From the IMG/VR virus record IMGVR_UViG_3300046167_000032, positions 1 to 64,000 of that record: a stretch of DNA of 64,000 nt; one strand, written 5' to 3'. This DNA comes from a virus. The notes beneath the pieces were generated by a model. It had not been told where the DNA came from and ran no database searches. It saw only the letters and a program-made list of their open reading frames with translations. The position numbers were made by a program, and so were the translations under genes. How positions within the stretch are numbered: position 1 is the stretch's first letter; every line of letters begins with the position of its first letter. Below, in pieces: positions 40,111 to 49,621 of the stretch.

Positions 40111-40563
40111 ATGAAGGCAAAGCAGTACGCTGCCGCAAGGAAGCATGGGTATAGGAGTGGGTTAGAGGTCAGGACAAGAGACTATCTAATTGAGCATGAG
40201 ATGCCATTCAAATATGAGGAGATCAAGATTGAATGGGAAGACCTTATGTACCGCACCTATACCCCTGACTTTGTATTGAAGAACGGCATTATAATTGAGA
40301 CAAAAGGAATGTTCAAAGCTGAAGATCGCCGTAAACATCTATTAATAAAGAAGCAACACCCTAAGTTAGACATACGATTTGTATTTACTAACAGTCGTTC
40401 TAAGATAAGTAAGGGTGCTAAAACTAGCTATGGACAATGGTGTGAGAAAAATGGTATACAGTATCATGATCGTATCATTCCATTGGAGTGGCTGAAAGAA
40501 AAAGGCAAAGACAAACATCCAGATTTAATTAACTGCCCATACAAAAAGATAAAGAGAGGATAG
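40111..40563 (+). CDS. T7 endonuclease I-like Holliday junction resolvase
   Basis: 150 aa, the usual length. It matches the T7 gp3 pattern: RSGLEVRTRDYLIEH (catalytic Glu), YTPDFVLKNGIIIETKG (Asp, Glu, Lys) and DRRKHLLIKKQHP. It resolves branched DNA before packaging and can break host DNA. The gene starts 3 bp after the exonuclease gene. Confidence 0.9.
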   Translation: MKAKQYAAARKHGYRSGLEVRTRDYLIEHEMPFKYEEIKIEWEDLMYRTYTPDFVLKNGIIIETKGMFKAEDRRKHLLIKKQHPKLDIRFVFTNSRSKISKGAKTSYGQWCEKNGIQYHDRIIPLEWLKEKGKDKHPDLINCPYKKIKRG

Positions 40564-40570
40564 CGCAGAC

Positions 40571-40924
40571 ATGAATGAAGAGAATGTATTAATAGATTTC
40601 CATCCTAATGATTATATTATCAAGCTATCTCCATTTTTAGATGAGAAGGGTAACTGGACAGGAGAGTTGATGGTAGGCACTATATCTACAGAAGATAATG
40701 TGATGAATGATAATGATCACTACCAACTCACACATCTAACTCAGATGATTTGTGCCTCTATACCTGCTATGGAAGAGAGTGCAGAAGTTCGTGATCTACT
40801 AAGTGAGATAGTAGAGGAAGCTAAGAATGAAGGTATCTTAACAGAGTTACCAGAAGAGAAAACTAAAAAGAAACCAGATATAACCAGTGTAGATAAAAAT
40901 ATAATCAACGTTAAGTTTCATTAA
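40571..40924 (+). CDS. Conserved early protein, unknown
   Basis: 117 aa, acidic: a beta part (LIDFHPNDYIIKLSPFLDEKGNWTGELMVG) and a helical C-terminal half. It resembles small proteins found next to the resolvase in related phages; function is unknown. Confidence 0.6.
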   Translation: MNEENVLIDFHPNDYIIKLSPFLDEKGNWTGELMVGTISTEDNVMNDNDHYQLTHLTQMICASIPAMEESAEVRDLLSEIVEEAKNEGILTELPEEKTKKKPDITSVDKNIINVKFH

Positions 40925-40937
40925 GGGGGACAATGAT

Positions 40938-41096
40938 ATGATAGTAAAAATATTTCTAACTCTTGATTTAGATGAAGATGAGTATCCTGTACCTGTAGAT
41001 GGAAAGATACACGATGAAGTAGAAGACGCATTAAAAGAGTTTATATATGATGTTGACGGGATGGAAATCCAATCAATCAAAACAATAGTGGAGTAG
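40938..41096 (+). CDS. 52-aa acidic protein before RNR
   Basis: Read directly: 52 aa, beta-alpha-beta pattern (VKIFLTLDLDEDEYPVPVDGKIHDEVEDALKEFIYDVDG). ATG 40938 is preceded by GGGGGA. The end is 1 bp from the ribonucleotide reductase start. Such short acidic proteins are conserved in this phage type as far as I recall. Function is unknown. Confidence 0.6.
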   Translation: MIVKIFLTLDLDEDEYPVPVDGKIHDEVEDALKEFIYDVDGMEIQSIKTIVE

Positions 41097-41097
41097 T

Positions 41098-43011
41098 ATG
41101 AATATGAATAACCATTTACCAACTGACTATCAATCTTTCATACACAAGTCACGTTATGCACGTTGGCTTGAGGAAGAAGGCCGTAGAGAAACGTGGTCAG
41201 AAACAGTAGGACGATACATGACGAACCTAGTGCAACCAGCATTAGGTGATAACCCTAAACAGATAGCAGAGATTGAACGGGCTATACTAGGACTAGAAGT
41301 GATGCCTTCTATGCGAGCATTAATGACTGCTGGTCCAGCTTTAGCTCGTGACAATACAGCAGGTTACAATTGCTCGTATCTAGCAGTAGACGATGTTAAA
41401 TCTTTTGATGAAGCTATGTTTATTCTGTTGTGTGGTACAGGTGTTGGGTTCTCAGTTGAACGTCAATCTGTGACTAAACTACCAGAAGTACCAGAGCATA
41501 TGTATGATAGTGAAACTACTATTGTAGTTAAAGATAGCAAAGAAGGTTGGGCTAAAGCATTACGTCAGATGATTGCACTACTATATAGTGGTGAGATACC
41601 AAGATGGGATGTGTCTAAGGTACGACCTGCAGGTGCAAAGCTAAAGACATTTGGTGGTAGAGCATCAGGTCCTATGCCTTTGATTGATCTGTTTAACTTT
41701 GTTATCAAGACATTTAAAGATGCCAAAGGACGTAAGCTATCGTCACTAGAGTGTCACGACATCATGTGTAAGATAGGTGAGGTAGTAGTCGTAGGTGGAG
41801 TACGCCGTAGTGCTATGATTTCATTGAGTAATTTATCAGATGATAGAATGCGACATGCTAAGTCAGGCTCATGGTGGGACAATGATCCTCAACGTGCATT
41901 GGCTAACAACTCTGTGTCATACACTGAGAAGCCTGATAGTTTATCTTTCATGCGTGAGTGGATGGCGTTAGTTGAGTCAGGCTCAGGTGAACGTGGTATC
42001 TTCAACAGACAAGCATCTAAGAAACAAGCGGCTAAGAATGGAAGACGTGACCCTAACTATGAGTTCGGAACTAACCCATGCAGCGAGATAATTTTGAGGA
42101 AGAATCAATTCTGTAATCTAACAGAGGTAGTTGTAAGAGCTACTGATAGTACAGAAGACTTAGAACGTAAGGTACGTATAGCTACAATACTAGGTACAAT
42201 ACAATCATCATTCACTAAGTTCCCATACTTACGTAAGTCATGGCAAACTAATACAGAAGAAGAAAGATTACTTGGTGTATCTATGACAGGTATCATGGAT
42301 AACCCATTGACTACAAAAGCTAACAAAGGATTGGAGAAAACTCTTGAACACCTCAAACAAATCGCCGTTGCTACTAATGCTAAGTGGGCTGAACGCCTTG
42401 ATATCCCTGTCAGTACTGCTATCAGCTGTGTTAAACCAAGCGGTACTGTCAGCCAACTGGTTGACTCTAGCAGTGGCATACACGCTCGTCACTCAGCCTA
42501 TTATATTCGCACTGTACGTGGAGACAACAAAGACCCGTTGACACAGTTCATGATTGATCAAGGTATACCTAACGAGCCAGATGTAATGAAGCCTGATCAG
42601 ACTACAGTGTTCAGCTTCCCTATGAAAGCTCCACAAGGTGCAACAGTTACTGCTGACATGACTGCTATAGAACAGCTAGAGATGTGGTTAGCCTATCAGA
42701 GATCATGGTGTGAACACAAACCATCTGTTACGATTAATGTAAAGAATAACGAGTGGTTTGAGGTAGGTGCATTTGTGTATAAACATTTTGATGAGATGTC
42801 AGGTGTATCATTCTTACCATTCAATGAACACACTTATCAGCAAGCACCTTACCAAGATGTAGAAGAGAAGACATACCTAGAGTTACTAGGGTCTATGCCT
42901 TCATCTATTGATTGGAGTGAACTATCTGAGTACGAACAGGAAGACAACACAGCAGGTAGCCAGACACTAGCATGTTCTGGAGATAGCTGTGAGATTGTTG
43001 ACTTAGTATAA
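41098..43011 (+). CDS. Class II (B12-dependent) ribonucleoside-triphosphate reductase, monomeric type
   Basis: 637 aa, shorter than the 739-aa Lactobacillus leichmannii enzyme. The five key Cys match its spacing: C92 (YNCSYL), C328 (NPCSEI, the thiyl site), C339 (QFCNL), and C626/C631 near the C-terminus (LACSGDSCEIV). The 11- and 5-residue spacings equal C408/C419 and C731/C736. It reduces ribonucleotides with adenosylcobalamin, so the phage depends on cell cobalamin. Glutaredoxin, encoded next in a TAATG overlap, is the likely reductant. Confidence 0.93.
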   Translation: MNMNNHLPTDYQSFIHKSRYARWLEEEGRRETWSETVGRYMTNLVQPALGDNPKQIAEIERAILGLEVMPSMRALMTAGPALARDNTAGYNCSYLAVDDVKSFDEAMFILLCGTGVGFSVERQSVTKLPEVPEHMYDSETTIVVKDSKEGWAKALRQMIALLYSGEIPRWDVSKVRPAGAKLKTFGGRASGPMPLIDLFNFVIKTFKDAKGRKLSSLECHDIMCKIGEVVVVGGVRRSAMISLSNLSDDRMRHAKSGSWWDNDPQRALANNSVSYTEKPDSLSFMREWMALVESGSGERGIFNRQASKKQAAKNGRRDPNYEFGTNPCSEIILRKNQFCNLTEVVVRATDSTEDLERKVRIATILGTIQSSFTKFPYLRKSWQTNTEEERLLGVSMTGIMDNPLTTKANKGLEKTLEHLKQIAVATNAKWAERLDIPVSTAISCVKPSGTVSQLVDSSSGIHARHSAYYIRTVRGDNKDPLTQFMIDQGIPNEPDVMKPDQTTVFSFPMKAPQGATVTADMTAIEQLEMWLAYQRSWCEHKPSVTINVKNNEWFEVGAFVYKHFDEMSGVSFLPFNEHTYQQAPYQDVEEKTYLELLGSMPSSIDWSELSEYEQEDNTAGSQTLACSGDSCEIVDLV

Positions 43012-43250
43012 TGTTTGTGGTAATATCCAGAGACAATTGTAGCTTTTGTAATATGTCAAAAGATTTAATATATCTTTACAATCAAAGTTACAGAGAGTAT
43101 AATGTGGAATCAGGCAGTTCAAAATGGATACTGTCTTTATTAAAAAAGGCAGGGTACAAAACTGTACCTCAAATATATGCTCCCGATGGCTCATACATCG
43201 GGGGTTATGAATCACTACTAACCTATATGAAGGAGAATCACAATGGCTAA
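43011..43250 (+). CDS. Glutaredoxin
   Basis: 79 aa with the CSFC redox motif (C10/C13), the cis-Pro loop (TVPQIY) and GGYESL, the standard glutaredoxin pattern. It would regenerate the C-terminal thiols of the adjacent ribonucleotide reductase. The start overlaps the reductase stop (TAATG) and the stop overlaps the next gene by 8 bp. Confidence 0.9.
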   Translation: MFVVISRDNCSFCNMSKDLIYLYNQSYREYNVESGSSKWILSLLKKAGYKTVPQIYAPDGSYIGGYESLLTYMKENHNG

Positions 43251-43455
43251 AGTAACGATAGATGAGGTTGAATATGAATCAGATGATTTTACAGATACTC
43301 AGAAGAATCTTTTACAAGAGATCACAATCAATAACAATATCCAATCACAAAAGAACTACGAGATACACTGTCTCAAGTTCACTAATGAAACACTGGTGGC
43401 TAAACTAAAGGAAGAGTTAAACGCACCAGAAGCTGAAGAACCTAAGAAGGAATAA
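43243..43455 (+). CDS. DUF6447-like small protein
   Basis: 70 aa, helical and acidic: AKVTIDEVEYESDDFTDTQKNLLQEI...IHCLKFTNETLVAKLKEEL. Similar proteins are frequent in marine phages next to redox or structural genes. The family name is from memory. Function is unknown. Confidence 0.6.
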   Translation: MAKVTIDEVEYESDDFTDTQKNLLQEITINNNIQSQKNYEIHCLKFTNETLVAKLKEELNAPEAEEPKKE

Positions 43456-43470
43456 CATAGGATAATCCTT

Positions 43471-43728
43471 ATGATTAAACGTACAAGAGAATCACGTGGT
43501 CTGGGTAAGTATGACGCACCGCTAAAGCTACAACATCAAATGGGATACAGTAGTTTTAAACGTGGTAGTACTAAGAACCCATTCAGTGAAGATACTATGC
43601 AGTATCGTGAGTGGAATAGAGGGTATAGTAAAGCCTTCTATGATAATTTAAAACGGGTAACTACCGATGAACTTAGAACAAGAAGCCGAGCAATTTATGA
43701 AGGAGAAGTACAACATGGTAGAGTTTAA
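43471..43728 (+). CDS. Small conserved protein, unknown
   Basis: 85 aa, basic (RGLGKYDAPLKLQHQMGYSSFKRGSTKNPFSEDTMQYREWNRGYSKAF). The central NPF...YREWNRGYSKAF element suggests the ribosome-modulation-factor-like W-x-x-G-Y motif often seen in phage proteins. It overlaps mazG by 14 bp. Confidence 0.6.
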   Translation: MIKRTRESRGLGKYDAPLKLQHQMGYSSFKRGSTKNPFSEDTMQYREWNRGYSKAFYDNLKRVTTDELRTRSRAIYEGEVQHGRV

Positions 43729-44044
43729 CGTGTACCAAACTACCGCATCTGATACTGCTATATATGACGATCAGTACAAAATCCTATACCCTGCTCTTGG
43801 TTTAGCAGGTGAAGCAGGTGAGATTGCAAATAAGGTGAAGAAACTAATACGTGACGGACCAGTTAACAGGCCACCAGATTGGCGTGAACAAATATCTGAT
43901 GAGCTAGGAGATGTTCTATGGTATTGTGCTGCACTAGCTACTGATCTTAATCTGACATTGGGTAAGGTTGCAGGTGATAACATAAACAAACTTGCTGCAC
44001 GTAAAGAAGCTGGCACTATAGGTGGTAGCGGAGACAAACGATAG
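43715..44044 (+). CDS. mazG: MazG-like nucleotide pyrophosphohydrolase
   Basis: 109 aa from ATG 43715, preceded by AAGGAG at 8 nt; an ATG at 43667 would add 16 residues. The MazG-like metal site is seen in LAGEAGEIANKVKK (ExxE) and SDELGDVLWYCAAL (ExxD). Phage MazG proteins hydrolyse nucleotides such as dGTP or alarmones and may support phage nucleotide supply. It is the last gene of the rightward block and ends just before the terminator. Confidence 0.9.
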   Translation: MVEFNVYQTTASDTAIYDDQYKILYPALGLAGEAGEIANKVKKLIRDGPVNRPPDWREQISDELGDVLWYCAALATDLNLTLGKVAGDNINKLAARKEAGTIGGSGDKR

Positions 44045-44046
44045 AC

Positions 44047-44080
44047 AAAAAAGAAGGGGCTTAATTGCCCCTTTTTCTTA
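44047..44080. terminator. Bidirectional intrinsic terminator
   Basis: AAGGGGC (44054-44060), loop TTAATT, GCCCCTT (44067-44073), preceded by an A-run and followed by TTTTTCTTA. The A-rich left side acts as the U-run for minus-strand transcription. It lies between convergent genes: mazG ending at 44044 and the large virion gene ending at 44101. Confidence 0.85.
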
Positions 44081-44100
44081 TTCATTGTTTTGATACACTC

Positions 44101-47100
44101 TTACATAGCTTTACCATATCCAATCAACTCTATTAAGTTGTCAATAGCTGTATCAACTTCTTCTTCAGTGCTACCTGATATACTAGGTTCATGATTATTA
44201 CTATCGAAGAACTCACTACTAGCAAATCTACGTTGAGCTTTAGTTAGTTTGGCATACTGTGATCGTAACATTGCTAACTCACTTGTGTCTTCAGACATAT
44301 CCATAGATACACTACTCTTTAAGTTATTTATTTCTTTCTGTAGCTTACCTCTTAACGTATTATTTATATATTGATCTTCTGTATATTTCTTTTTAAATGG
44401 ATCGTCACTTGGGCGTTTATTATATTCTTTACGTAAACCTACTTCTAATCCTTTAAAAATATCTACTATACTAGGTAAAAACTCTTGTAAAATTTTGTTT
44501 TCTGCCCTACGTGTACTAGACATACGTGATCTACTACCCAGTTCAAACTCTGTAAATCCTTTATCTGTTAAGTATTCTCCATACTCTTCATCCTTAGTAA
44601 ATTTTGTTATACCAAGTAACAAACTACTCATCAAACCTTTACGTTCTTTATCGGGAGAGAATACAAACTCTCTTTCAGTTTCATCAAACTCTTCGCTTGG
44701 TCTGAATATATTACTAACACCACGTTGCGCAAACCCACGTTTAATTTCACCTAATATAGAAGGAGCTTCATCAGTAGATTTATCTATATATGTAGAGGGT
44801 CTGTAACCAGTAACCCTCTGTGCTTCTACCACCTGAGTTATGGGTATAGCCCACGTAGTCAAGTAATCTGCTATCAACCTACCTGCTGCCTTTTGTAACT
44901 TTTCTTCGCCAACAAGATCACCACCATCAGAAAGTATATTTGAAATCTCATTTATAAAAACATTTGATGCGCCCGTTCTAGCCGAAGCACCTAAGAAAGT
45001 TTCGGATGCTTCTTTAGCATCAAACCAATCCATAAATGTACCTGTACCCGTATCTTCTTCTTTCCTACCCATAAGAGAACCAATTTTATTTGCTACCACA
45101 ACTCTAGGTATATATTTTTGAGCGTCAGGGTCTAATCTTTTAGCTGCTTCTGCCATCCATAAAAATTGTCTCATCGGATACTGTGCTGTAACATCTATAA
45201 CATTACCTTCTTCAGCATTAATCTCTTTATATTCGGCAGGTGCATCTTCTGATGTGCGGTACTGATAGGCGGCAGTAAAAGCCACAATACCACTAATATT
45301 ACGTGATATATTCTGTCTATCTTTAGCGTCTAACGGACCTTTCTTAGCACGAGTCACTCGTTGTATTGCTGGCATAAACGCACCACCAGAGTACTGTCCC
45401 ATTAATTCTATTGAGTTAAACATAAACCTTGGGAATGGTGTAGTGAATGCAGTTAAACCATTACGTGTTAAAAAGTTAGCTGTTTCTCTAAACAAAGGTA
45501 CGTCAGGCGCTTTTGCATATGTAACATCTAACGCTTTACGTGTACTATCTTCTATCAATTGAGCAAACTGAGGTGTACCTTTAGGTCTATACTTACTAGA
45601 GTTAGACATCAACTCATTCAAGTCACCTTTCTTTAAGACATCCATTAATTCTACACCATAGTCTCTTAACACTAGGCGTTCAAGCTCACCCATAAATACA
45701 CCACGGCGAATAACAAACTCCTGTATTCTGTTAGGTACATTTAACATATTGACTACGTCTTCACCTCTACTCAATACAAAATCTGTAACACCACCCTTGC
45801 CTCTACCTGTAGCAGTTTGATATTCATTTATATTATCAAATAAAGCTGTGAATTGATTACTAAACTCAGGTCTGTCTAGCAAATAGTCTGTTATTTCTTT
45901 AGCCTGTATTGGATTTGCGTACATTCTTTTTAGTGCTCGTGTACTACCCTTCCAATTACTAGGAGATACAAAAGTTTTAGCACCCGTAGCCATTGCCTTA
46001 GCACCTGCTAATACCTTACCACTACCTGTGGTATCAGCAAACTCTTGAGACATTTTGTAAAGTGTTGTATCAAAGACGTTCTCTAACGCTTCCATAGGAG
46101 TTCTTATCATAGCAGATTGAAAGTTACGTGCTGCAGTTTTTATCATAGAAACCATAGTACCACGGCGCATATTCTCTACTCTACGCCATGCCTTTACTAT
46201 TTCACTTTGCCCTTTTTCAATCATGCGCTCTTGTGCGTTTGCTATTTCATCTAAAGAACCTGCACGCCTTATTTGAGACAACTTGTTTAATATCTTACCA
46301 GCCTCAGAACCAGAACCTACAACTGTAAGAACATAATCATCAAAAGTTAATCCATATTTAGCCAAAGAGTCTGCTAAATCCTGACTCTCAACAAGTTTAT
46401 CATCTACAGTTAATCTAAATAAACTGTCAACAATACTCTCGCCTTTTTTAAACTCATTTGGATTTGCTTTTTTAAAGTCTGAAGCAACTGCTACAATAGC
46501 ATCAAATTTTTCTGGTATAAGTAGTGGGCTAACTAAGTCATCAACCTCATCTGCCATACCACTGTATGCCTGTGCCTCACTTACACCTGTCTCTCTGTAC
46601 AGGGCATCTTTTTCTCTTTGTTTACGTAGTCTTTCATTCTTAGATATATTATTGCCAGAAATACCAGAGTTTTCAATCTTTGCATATCTCTCAGCTATAG
46701 ATGTTTGTAGTTCAACTACATCTTTAGACACTTCTTTACCTGCTACACGAGCCAGATCACCATCTATTACTTTATTACCTTCTTTACCAGTAGATATAAC
46801 TTTACCTGTAGACTCTTCAAACTCTTTTATTAACTGCTGTGATAGAGCCTTATTATCTTCAGCCACTTTCTTGGCTGCAAGCCTCTTAGCTGCAATAGTT
46901 TCTGCATCAGCTTTAAGTATGCTAGTCATTTGTTCACTAACACCACCCTTGAGAAATTTTGTACCCTTACGTACTACTGTACCAGTACCTAATGCGGAGG
47001 CAACCATTTCAACTGTGTTTATACCTACATACTTAGCGGCCTCACCGTATTCACCACGATCATAGAACAATTTAGCTTGCCTAAAATTTTCTGGTACATC

Positions 47101-47760
47101 CATTAGACCCATAGCCGCACCAAGAAATGGTGTAAACTCTACGCCATTTATAATAGCATTAATGTCTGTAGCTTTCATGCCTTTGTCTAGCATAGCACTA
47201 GCCATACTTGAGCGTATAACATTAGGGCCATTAAGCATATTATTAACGTCACTAACAGCATCTTTAAAGTGTTGACCACGTGTCTCGGCTAATGTACTTG
47301 TAAGCTCTGTACCTTGTGGCTTAGGCATTGTCAGTGCTGTTTGTGTCCCATACTTCTCATCGTATGCTTTCGCATTTGCAAATCGTATATTGTAGTTATC
47401 TATCTGTGCTTGTGCGTCTTTCATAGCATCATCTTGATATGCCTGTGCATCACCTAAACCTTGATCAATTTGTGAGGCTAGACGTGGGTCAAGTTCTGAA
47501 ACCTCACCATCATCATTTAAAGTTTCCCTAACTACATTCTCAGTACCCACAACAGATGGTGCTTCAAGACCCCCTATAGTTGGCAGTTTACTTGCACTAG
47601 AAAATATACTTTCTTCATCTGTATCTATAGTAACAGCTTCTTCTTCTTCTTCTGGTATTTCCACATTTAGTAGTTCTTCATTTTCTTCTGAAGAAGTTTC
47701 TGCATCACCAATAGTAGGAAGTTCATTTATATTAGAAAATATACTTGTTTCTTCTTCCAT
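44101..47760 (-). CDS. Large internal-virion-type protein
   Basis: 1219 aa. An acidic N-terminus (repeats of SIFS....LPTIG at about 6 and 51) is followed by long helical regions rich in Lys/Glu/Ala (about 280-520), then a mostly helical core with RGTMVSMIKTAARNFQSAMIRTPMEALENVFD and FPRFMFNSIELMGQYSGGAFMP. I recall the same order in marine podoviruses as an ejected inner-capsid or DNA-ejection protein. No lytic transglycosylase motif was recognised. It is the last gene of the leftward block. Confidence 0.65.
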   Translation of the reverse strand: MEEETSIFSNINELPTIGDAETSSEENEELLNVEIPEEEEEAVTIDTDEESIFSSASKLPTIGGLEAPSVVGTENVVRETLNDDGEVSELDPRLASQIDQGLGDAQAYQDDAMKDAQAQIDNYNIRFANAKAYDEKYGTQTALTMPKPQGTELTSTLAETRGQHFKDAVSDVNNMLNGPNVIRSSMASAMLDKGMKATDINAIINGVEFTPFLGAAMGLMDVPENFRQAKLFYDRGEYGEAAKYVGINTVEMVASALGTGTVVRKGTKFLKGGVSEQMTSILKADAETIAAKRLAAKKVAEDNKALSQQLIKEFEESTGKVISTGKEGNKVIDGDLARVAGKEVSKDVVELQTSIAERYAKIENSGISGNNISKNERLRKQREKDALYRETGVSEAQAYSGMADEVDDLVSPLLIPEKFDAIVAVASDFKKANPNEFKKGESIVDSLFRLTVDDKLVESQDLADSLAKYGLTFDDYVLTVVGSGSEAGKILNKLSQIRRAGSLDEIANAQERMIEKGQSEIVKAWRRVENMRRGTMVSMIKTAARNFQSAMIRTPMEALENVFDTTLYKMSQEFADTTGSGKVLAGAKAMATGAKTFVSPSNWKGSTRALKRMYANPIQAKEITDYLLDRPEFSNQFTALFDNINEYQTATGRGKGGVTDFVLSRGEDVVNMLNVPNRIQEFVIRRGVFMGELERLVLRDYGVELMDVLKKGDLNELMSNSSKYRPKGTPQFAQLIEDSTRKALDVTYAKAPDVPLFRETANFLTRNGLTAFTTPFPRFMFNSIELMGQYSGGAFMPAIQRVTRAKKGPLDAKDRQNISRNISGIVAFTAAYQYRTSEDAPAEYKEINAEEGNVIDVTAQYPMRQFLWMAEAAKRLDPDAQKYIPRVVVANKIGSLMGRKEEDTGTGTFMDWFDAKEASETFLGASARTGASNVFINEISNILSDGGDLVGEEKLQKAAGRLIADYLTTWAIPITQVVEAQRVTGYRPSTYIDKSTDEAPSILGEIKRGFAQRGVSNIFRPSEEFDETEREFVFSPDKERKGLMSSLLLGITKFTKDEEYGEYLTDKGFTEFELGSRSRMSSTRRAENKILQEFLPSIVDIFKGLEVGLRKEYNKRPSDDPFKKKYTEDQYINNTLRGKLQKEINNLKSSVSMDMSEDTSELAMLRSQYAKLTKAQRRFASSEFFDSNNHEPSISGSTEEEVDTAIDNLIELIGYGKAM

Positions 47761-47764
47761 TTAA

Positions 47765-48880
47765 TTACTCCGCATTAAAAAATTTAGCATCTACATTAGC
47801 CGCATTTAGATAACTTGGTATGCCTAAATCTTTGTATGTACTACCAACGTATGTACCTATTAAGTAACCGCCTTCGGGATTAGCAACTGCATAAACAGAA
47901 CCTATAGGCAATGCACCACTAGCTGCGGCTTCTTTCATAAGAGTTTCACTCTCAAACATTTTATACGTGTCTTCATCTTTTGATAATATTTTACTCTGTG
48001 CGTAATTGTCTAAAGTAACCTTAGCATTTTTTGCTATAGCTTTAATTTCACCATATAGAGATTCTTCTTTTGCAACAACATCGTTTTGATTTTGTAGCAT
48101 AATTGCTGTATCTAACTCTGCCATACCTAGCTTATTAGTACCTTTATACTTGCCTACTAATTGTCCCATAGAACCCACAGATAAATCTAAAGTATTTCGT
48201 GCTATAGTACGTTGATTCTTTATTAACTCTAATCTTTGAGAAGGGCTATAAAACTCTTTTATACCATCTACATCATCTGGCTTACGCTTGGCATCCTCTA
48301 ACTTAGAAGCCTGTGCAAAAAACTGTCTTTCTTTTTCATCTACAATAGCAATTTTATCGGGATCATCACCTGCATCAATACGTTCTTGTAATAGTGCTAC
48401 CTGAAAGGCTGCTATAGTTTTAAACTCTTTCGTTGGTTTTATTGGTGTAAATCTACTAGCAAAACTATCAATACCCATTCCTTCTGGAACATCTGCTGTT
48501 TTAGATATTTCACCAATACTTGTTGTATTTGCTGTGTCTATACTAGCAATATCATTATTAGGCATAGTATACATAGAGGAAGCAGACATACCTTTTTCAT
48601 CATAAAACTTTCCTTTACTTACAGCATGTGCAACAGCAATTTTACCCCTTGGTACTATGTCTTCTATTTGCTCAGGTGTAAAATACAAAGATAAACTTTC
48701 TACTAAGTTATCTGCTATCTCTTGTTCTTCATCACGTTTGGCTTGTTTAGCTAACCTCTGACGTGTTGCAATCATAGCTTCATCGTCTGCTAACTTGTTT
48801 ATACGATCTCGTTTATCATCTAAATCTTCAGTAAGTTTTTTAGCAAAACCAGCACCAAATGCTTGTAAGTTAAATGCCAT
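47765..48880 (-). CDS. Virion-associated protein, unknown
   Basis: 371 aa. A helical Lys/Asp/Glu-rich N-terminus (GAGFAKKLTEDLDDKRDRINKLADDEAMIATRQRLAKQAKR) suggests a long coiled coil like ejection proteins. The C-terminus is compact (ASGALPIGSVYAVANPEGGYLIGTYVG). It lies 4 bp upstream of the 1219-aa gene and overlaps the preceding gene by 1 bp. A particle component is likely. Confidence 0.65.
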   Translation of the reverse strand: MAFNLQAFGAGFAKKLTEDLDDKRDRINKLADDEAMIATRQRLAKQAKRDEEQEIADNLVESLSLYFTPEQIEDIVPRGKIAVAHAVSKGKFYDEKGMSASSMYTMPNNDIASIDTANTTSIGEISKTADVPEGMGIDSFASRFTPIKPTKEFKTIAAFQVALLQERIDAGDDPDKIAIVDEKERQFFAQASKLEDAKRKPDDVDGIKEFYSPSQRLELIKNQRTIARNTLDLSVGSMGQLVGKYKGTNKLGMAELDTAIMLQNQNDVVAKEESLYGEIKAIAKNAKVTLDNYAQSKILSKDEDTYKMFESETLMKEAAASGALPIGSVYAVANPEGGYLIGTYVGSTYKDLGIPSYLNAANVDAKFFNAE

Positions 48881-49404
48881 TATACTCTCCTTGCCATAAG
48901 ACCACTAGGCTGTGGCTCTTCATCAACTGTATCTTCCATAGGCATATCAGATTTTTCATCAACTTTAATATTGTCTATTGCTTTAGGTAATCTTTCACGC
49001 ATCTTTTTCATGGCTATTGCAATCTTAGACTCACTAATTTTATCTTCGTCAACAGCTTTTTCAGTACCTAATGTATATTCAATACCAGCTTCATCACCTA
49101 TAAATGCAAGCATCTCAATGATTACAGGCATAGCTAATATACCTACGTCTATTGTATGTAACCCCTGCATCACCGCCGTTGATTGCATTGAGTCTGCCAT
49201 AGTTGTTAGTGGTATACCCAGTTCCATACTGTCGAGTAGTGCATCGTAAACATCGTCAGATGTAAGTCTTGGTATATAAAACTCAAGTGCTTCTTCTACT
49301 GTGTTATACTTTGGTGGGTTCTGCCAAGGTCTACCGCCAACTTCAGCAGTCATGCCTTGTCCGGGAATAGGATAGTTAAAAGAGGGAGAAGGTTTATCGA
49401 CCAT
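48880..49404 (-). CDS. Conserved marine-phage virion protein
   Basis: 174 aa. The N-terminus DKPSPSFNYPIPGQGMTAEVGGRPWQNPP followed by TVEEALEFYIPRL is a pattern I recall from many marine phages, including cyanophage-type ones. A hydrophobic helix (about 85-110, HTIDVGILAMPVIIEMLAFIGDEAG) may interact with the membrane. Function is unknown. Confidence 0.7.
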   Translation of the reverse strand: MVDKPSPSFNYPIPGQGMTAEVGGRPWQNPPKYNTVEEALEFYIPRLTSDDVYDALLDSMELGIPLTTMADSMQSTAVMQGLHTIDVGILAMPVIIEMLAFIGDEAGIEYTLGTEKAVDEDKISESKIAIAMKKMRERLPKAIDNIKVDEKSDMPMEDTVDEEPQPSGLMARRV

Positions 49405-49609
49405 TGGTAAGTTGCTTTCTCTTTTTACGGATAGAGGTTACATAGTCTCGCACTCTATCAATTGGTTCATTTAATTTTTCTTTAGGTTCAGCTTCACGTT
49501 TACGAGATAGAAGACCCATACCCATAGAAGATTTCTTAGGCATATCTTCAAGTTCTGCATCTGTAATGTTTAAGTTTGAATATGCTGTAACTGCTGGGTT
49601 AATATTCAT
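49394..49609 (-). CDS. Small conserved protein of the virion block
   Basis: 71 aa, with a basic KKSSMGMGLLSRKRE segment and a helical tail. It overlaps the next gene by 11 bp. The KKSSMGxGLLSR pattern recurs beside the preceding family in other phages, to my recollection. Function is unknown. Confidence 0.6.
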   Translation of the reverse strand: MNINPAVTAYSNLNITDAELEDMPKKSSMGMGLLSRKREAEPKEKLNEPIDRVRDYVTSIRKKRKQLTNGR

Positions 49610-49621
49610 TATTGTATTCCT

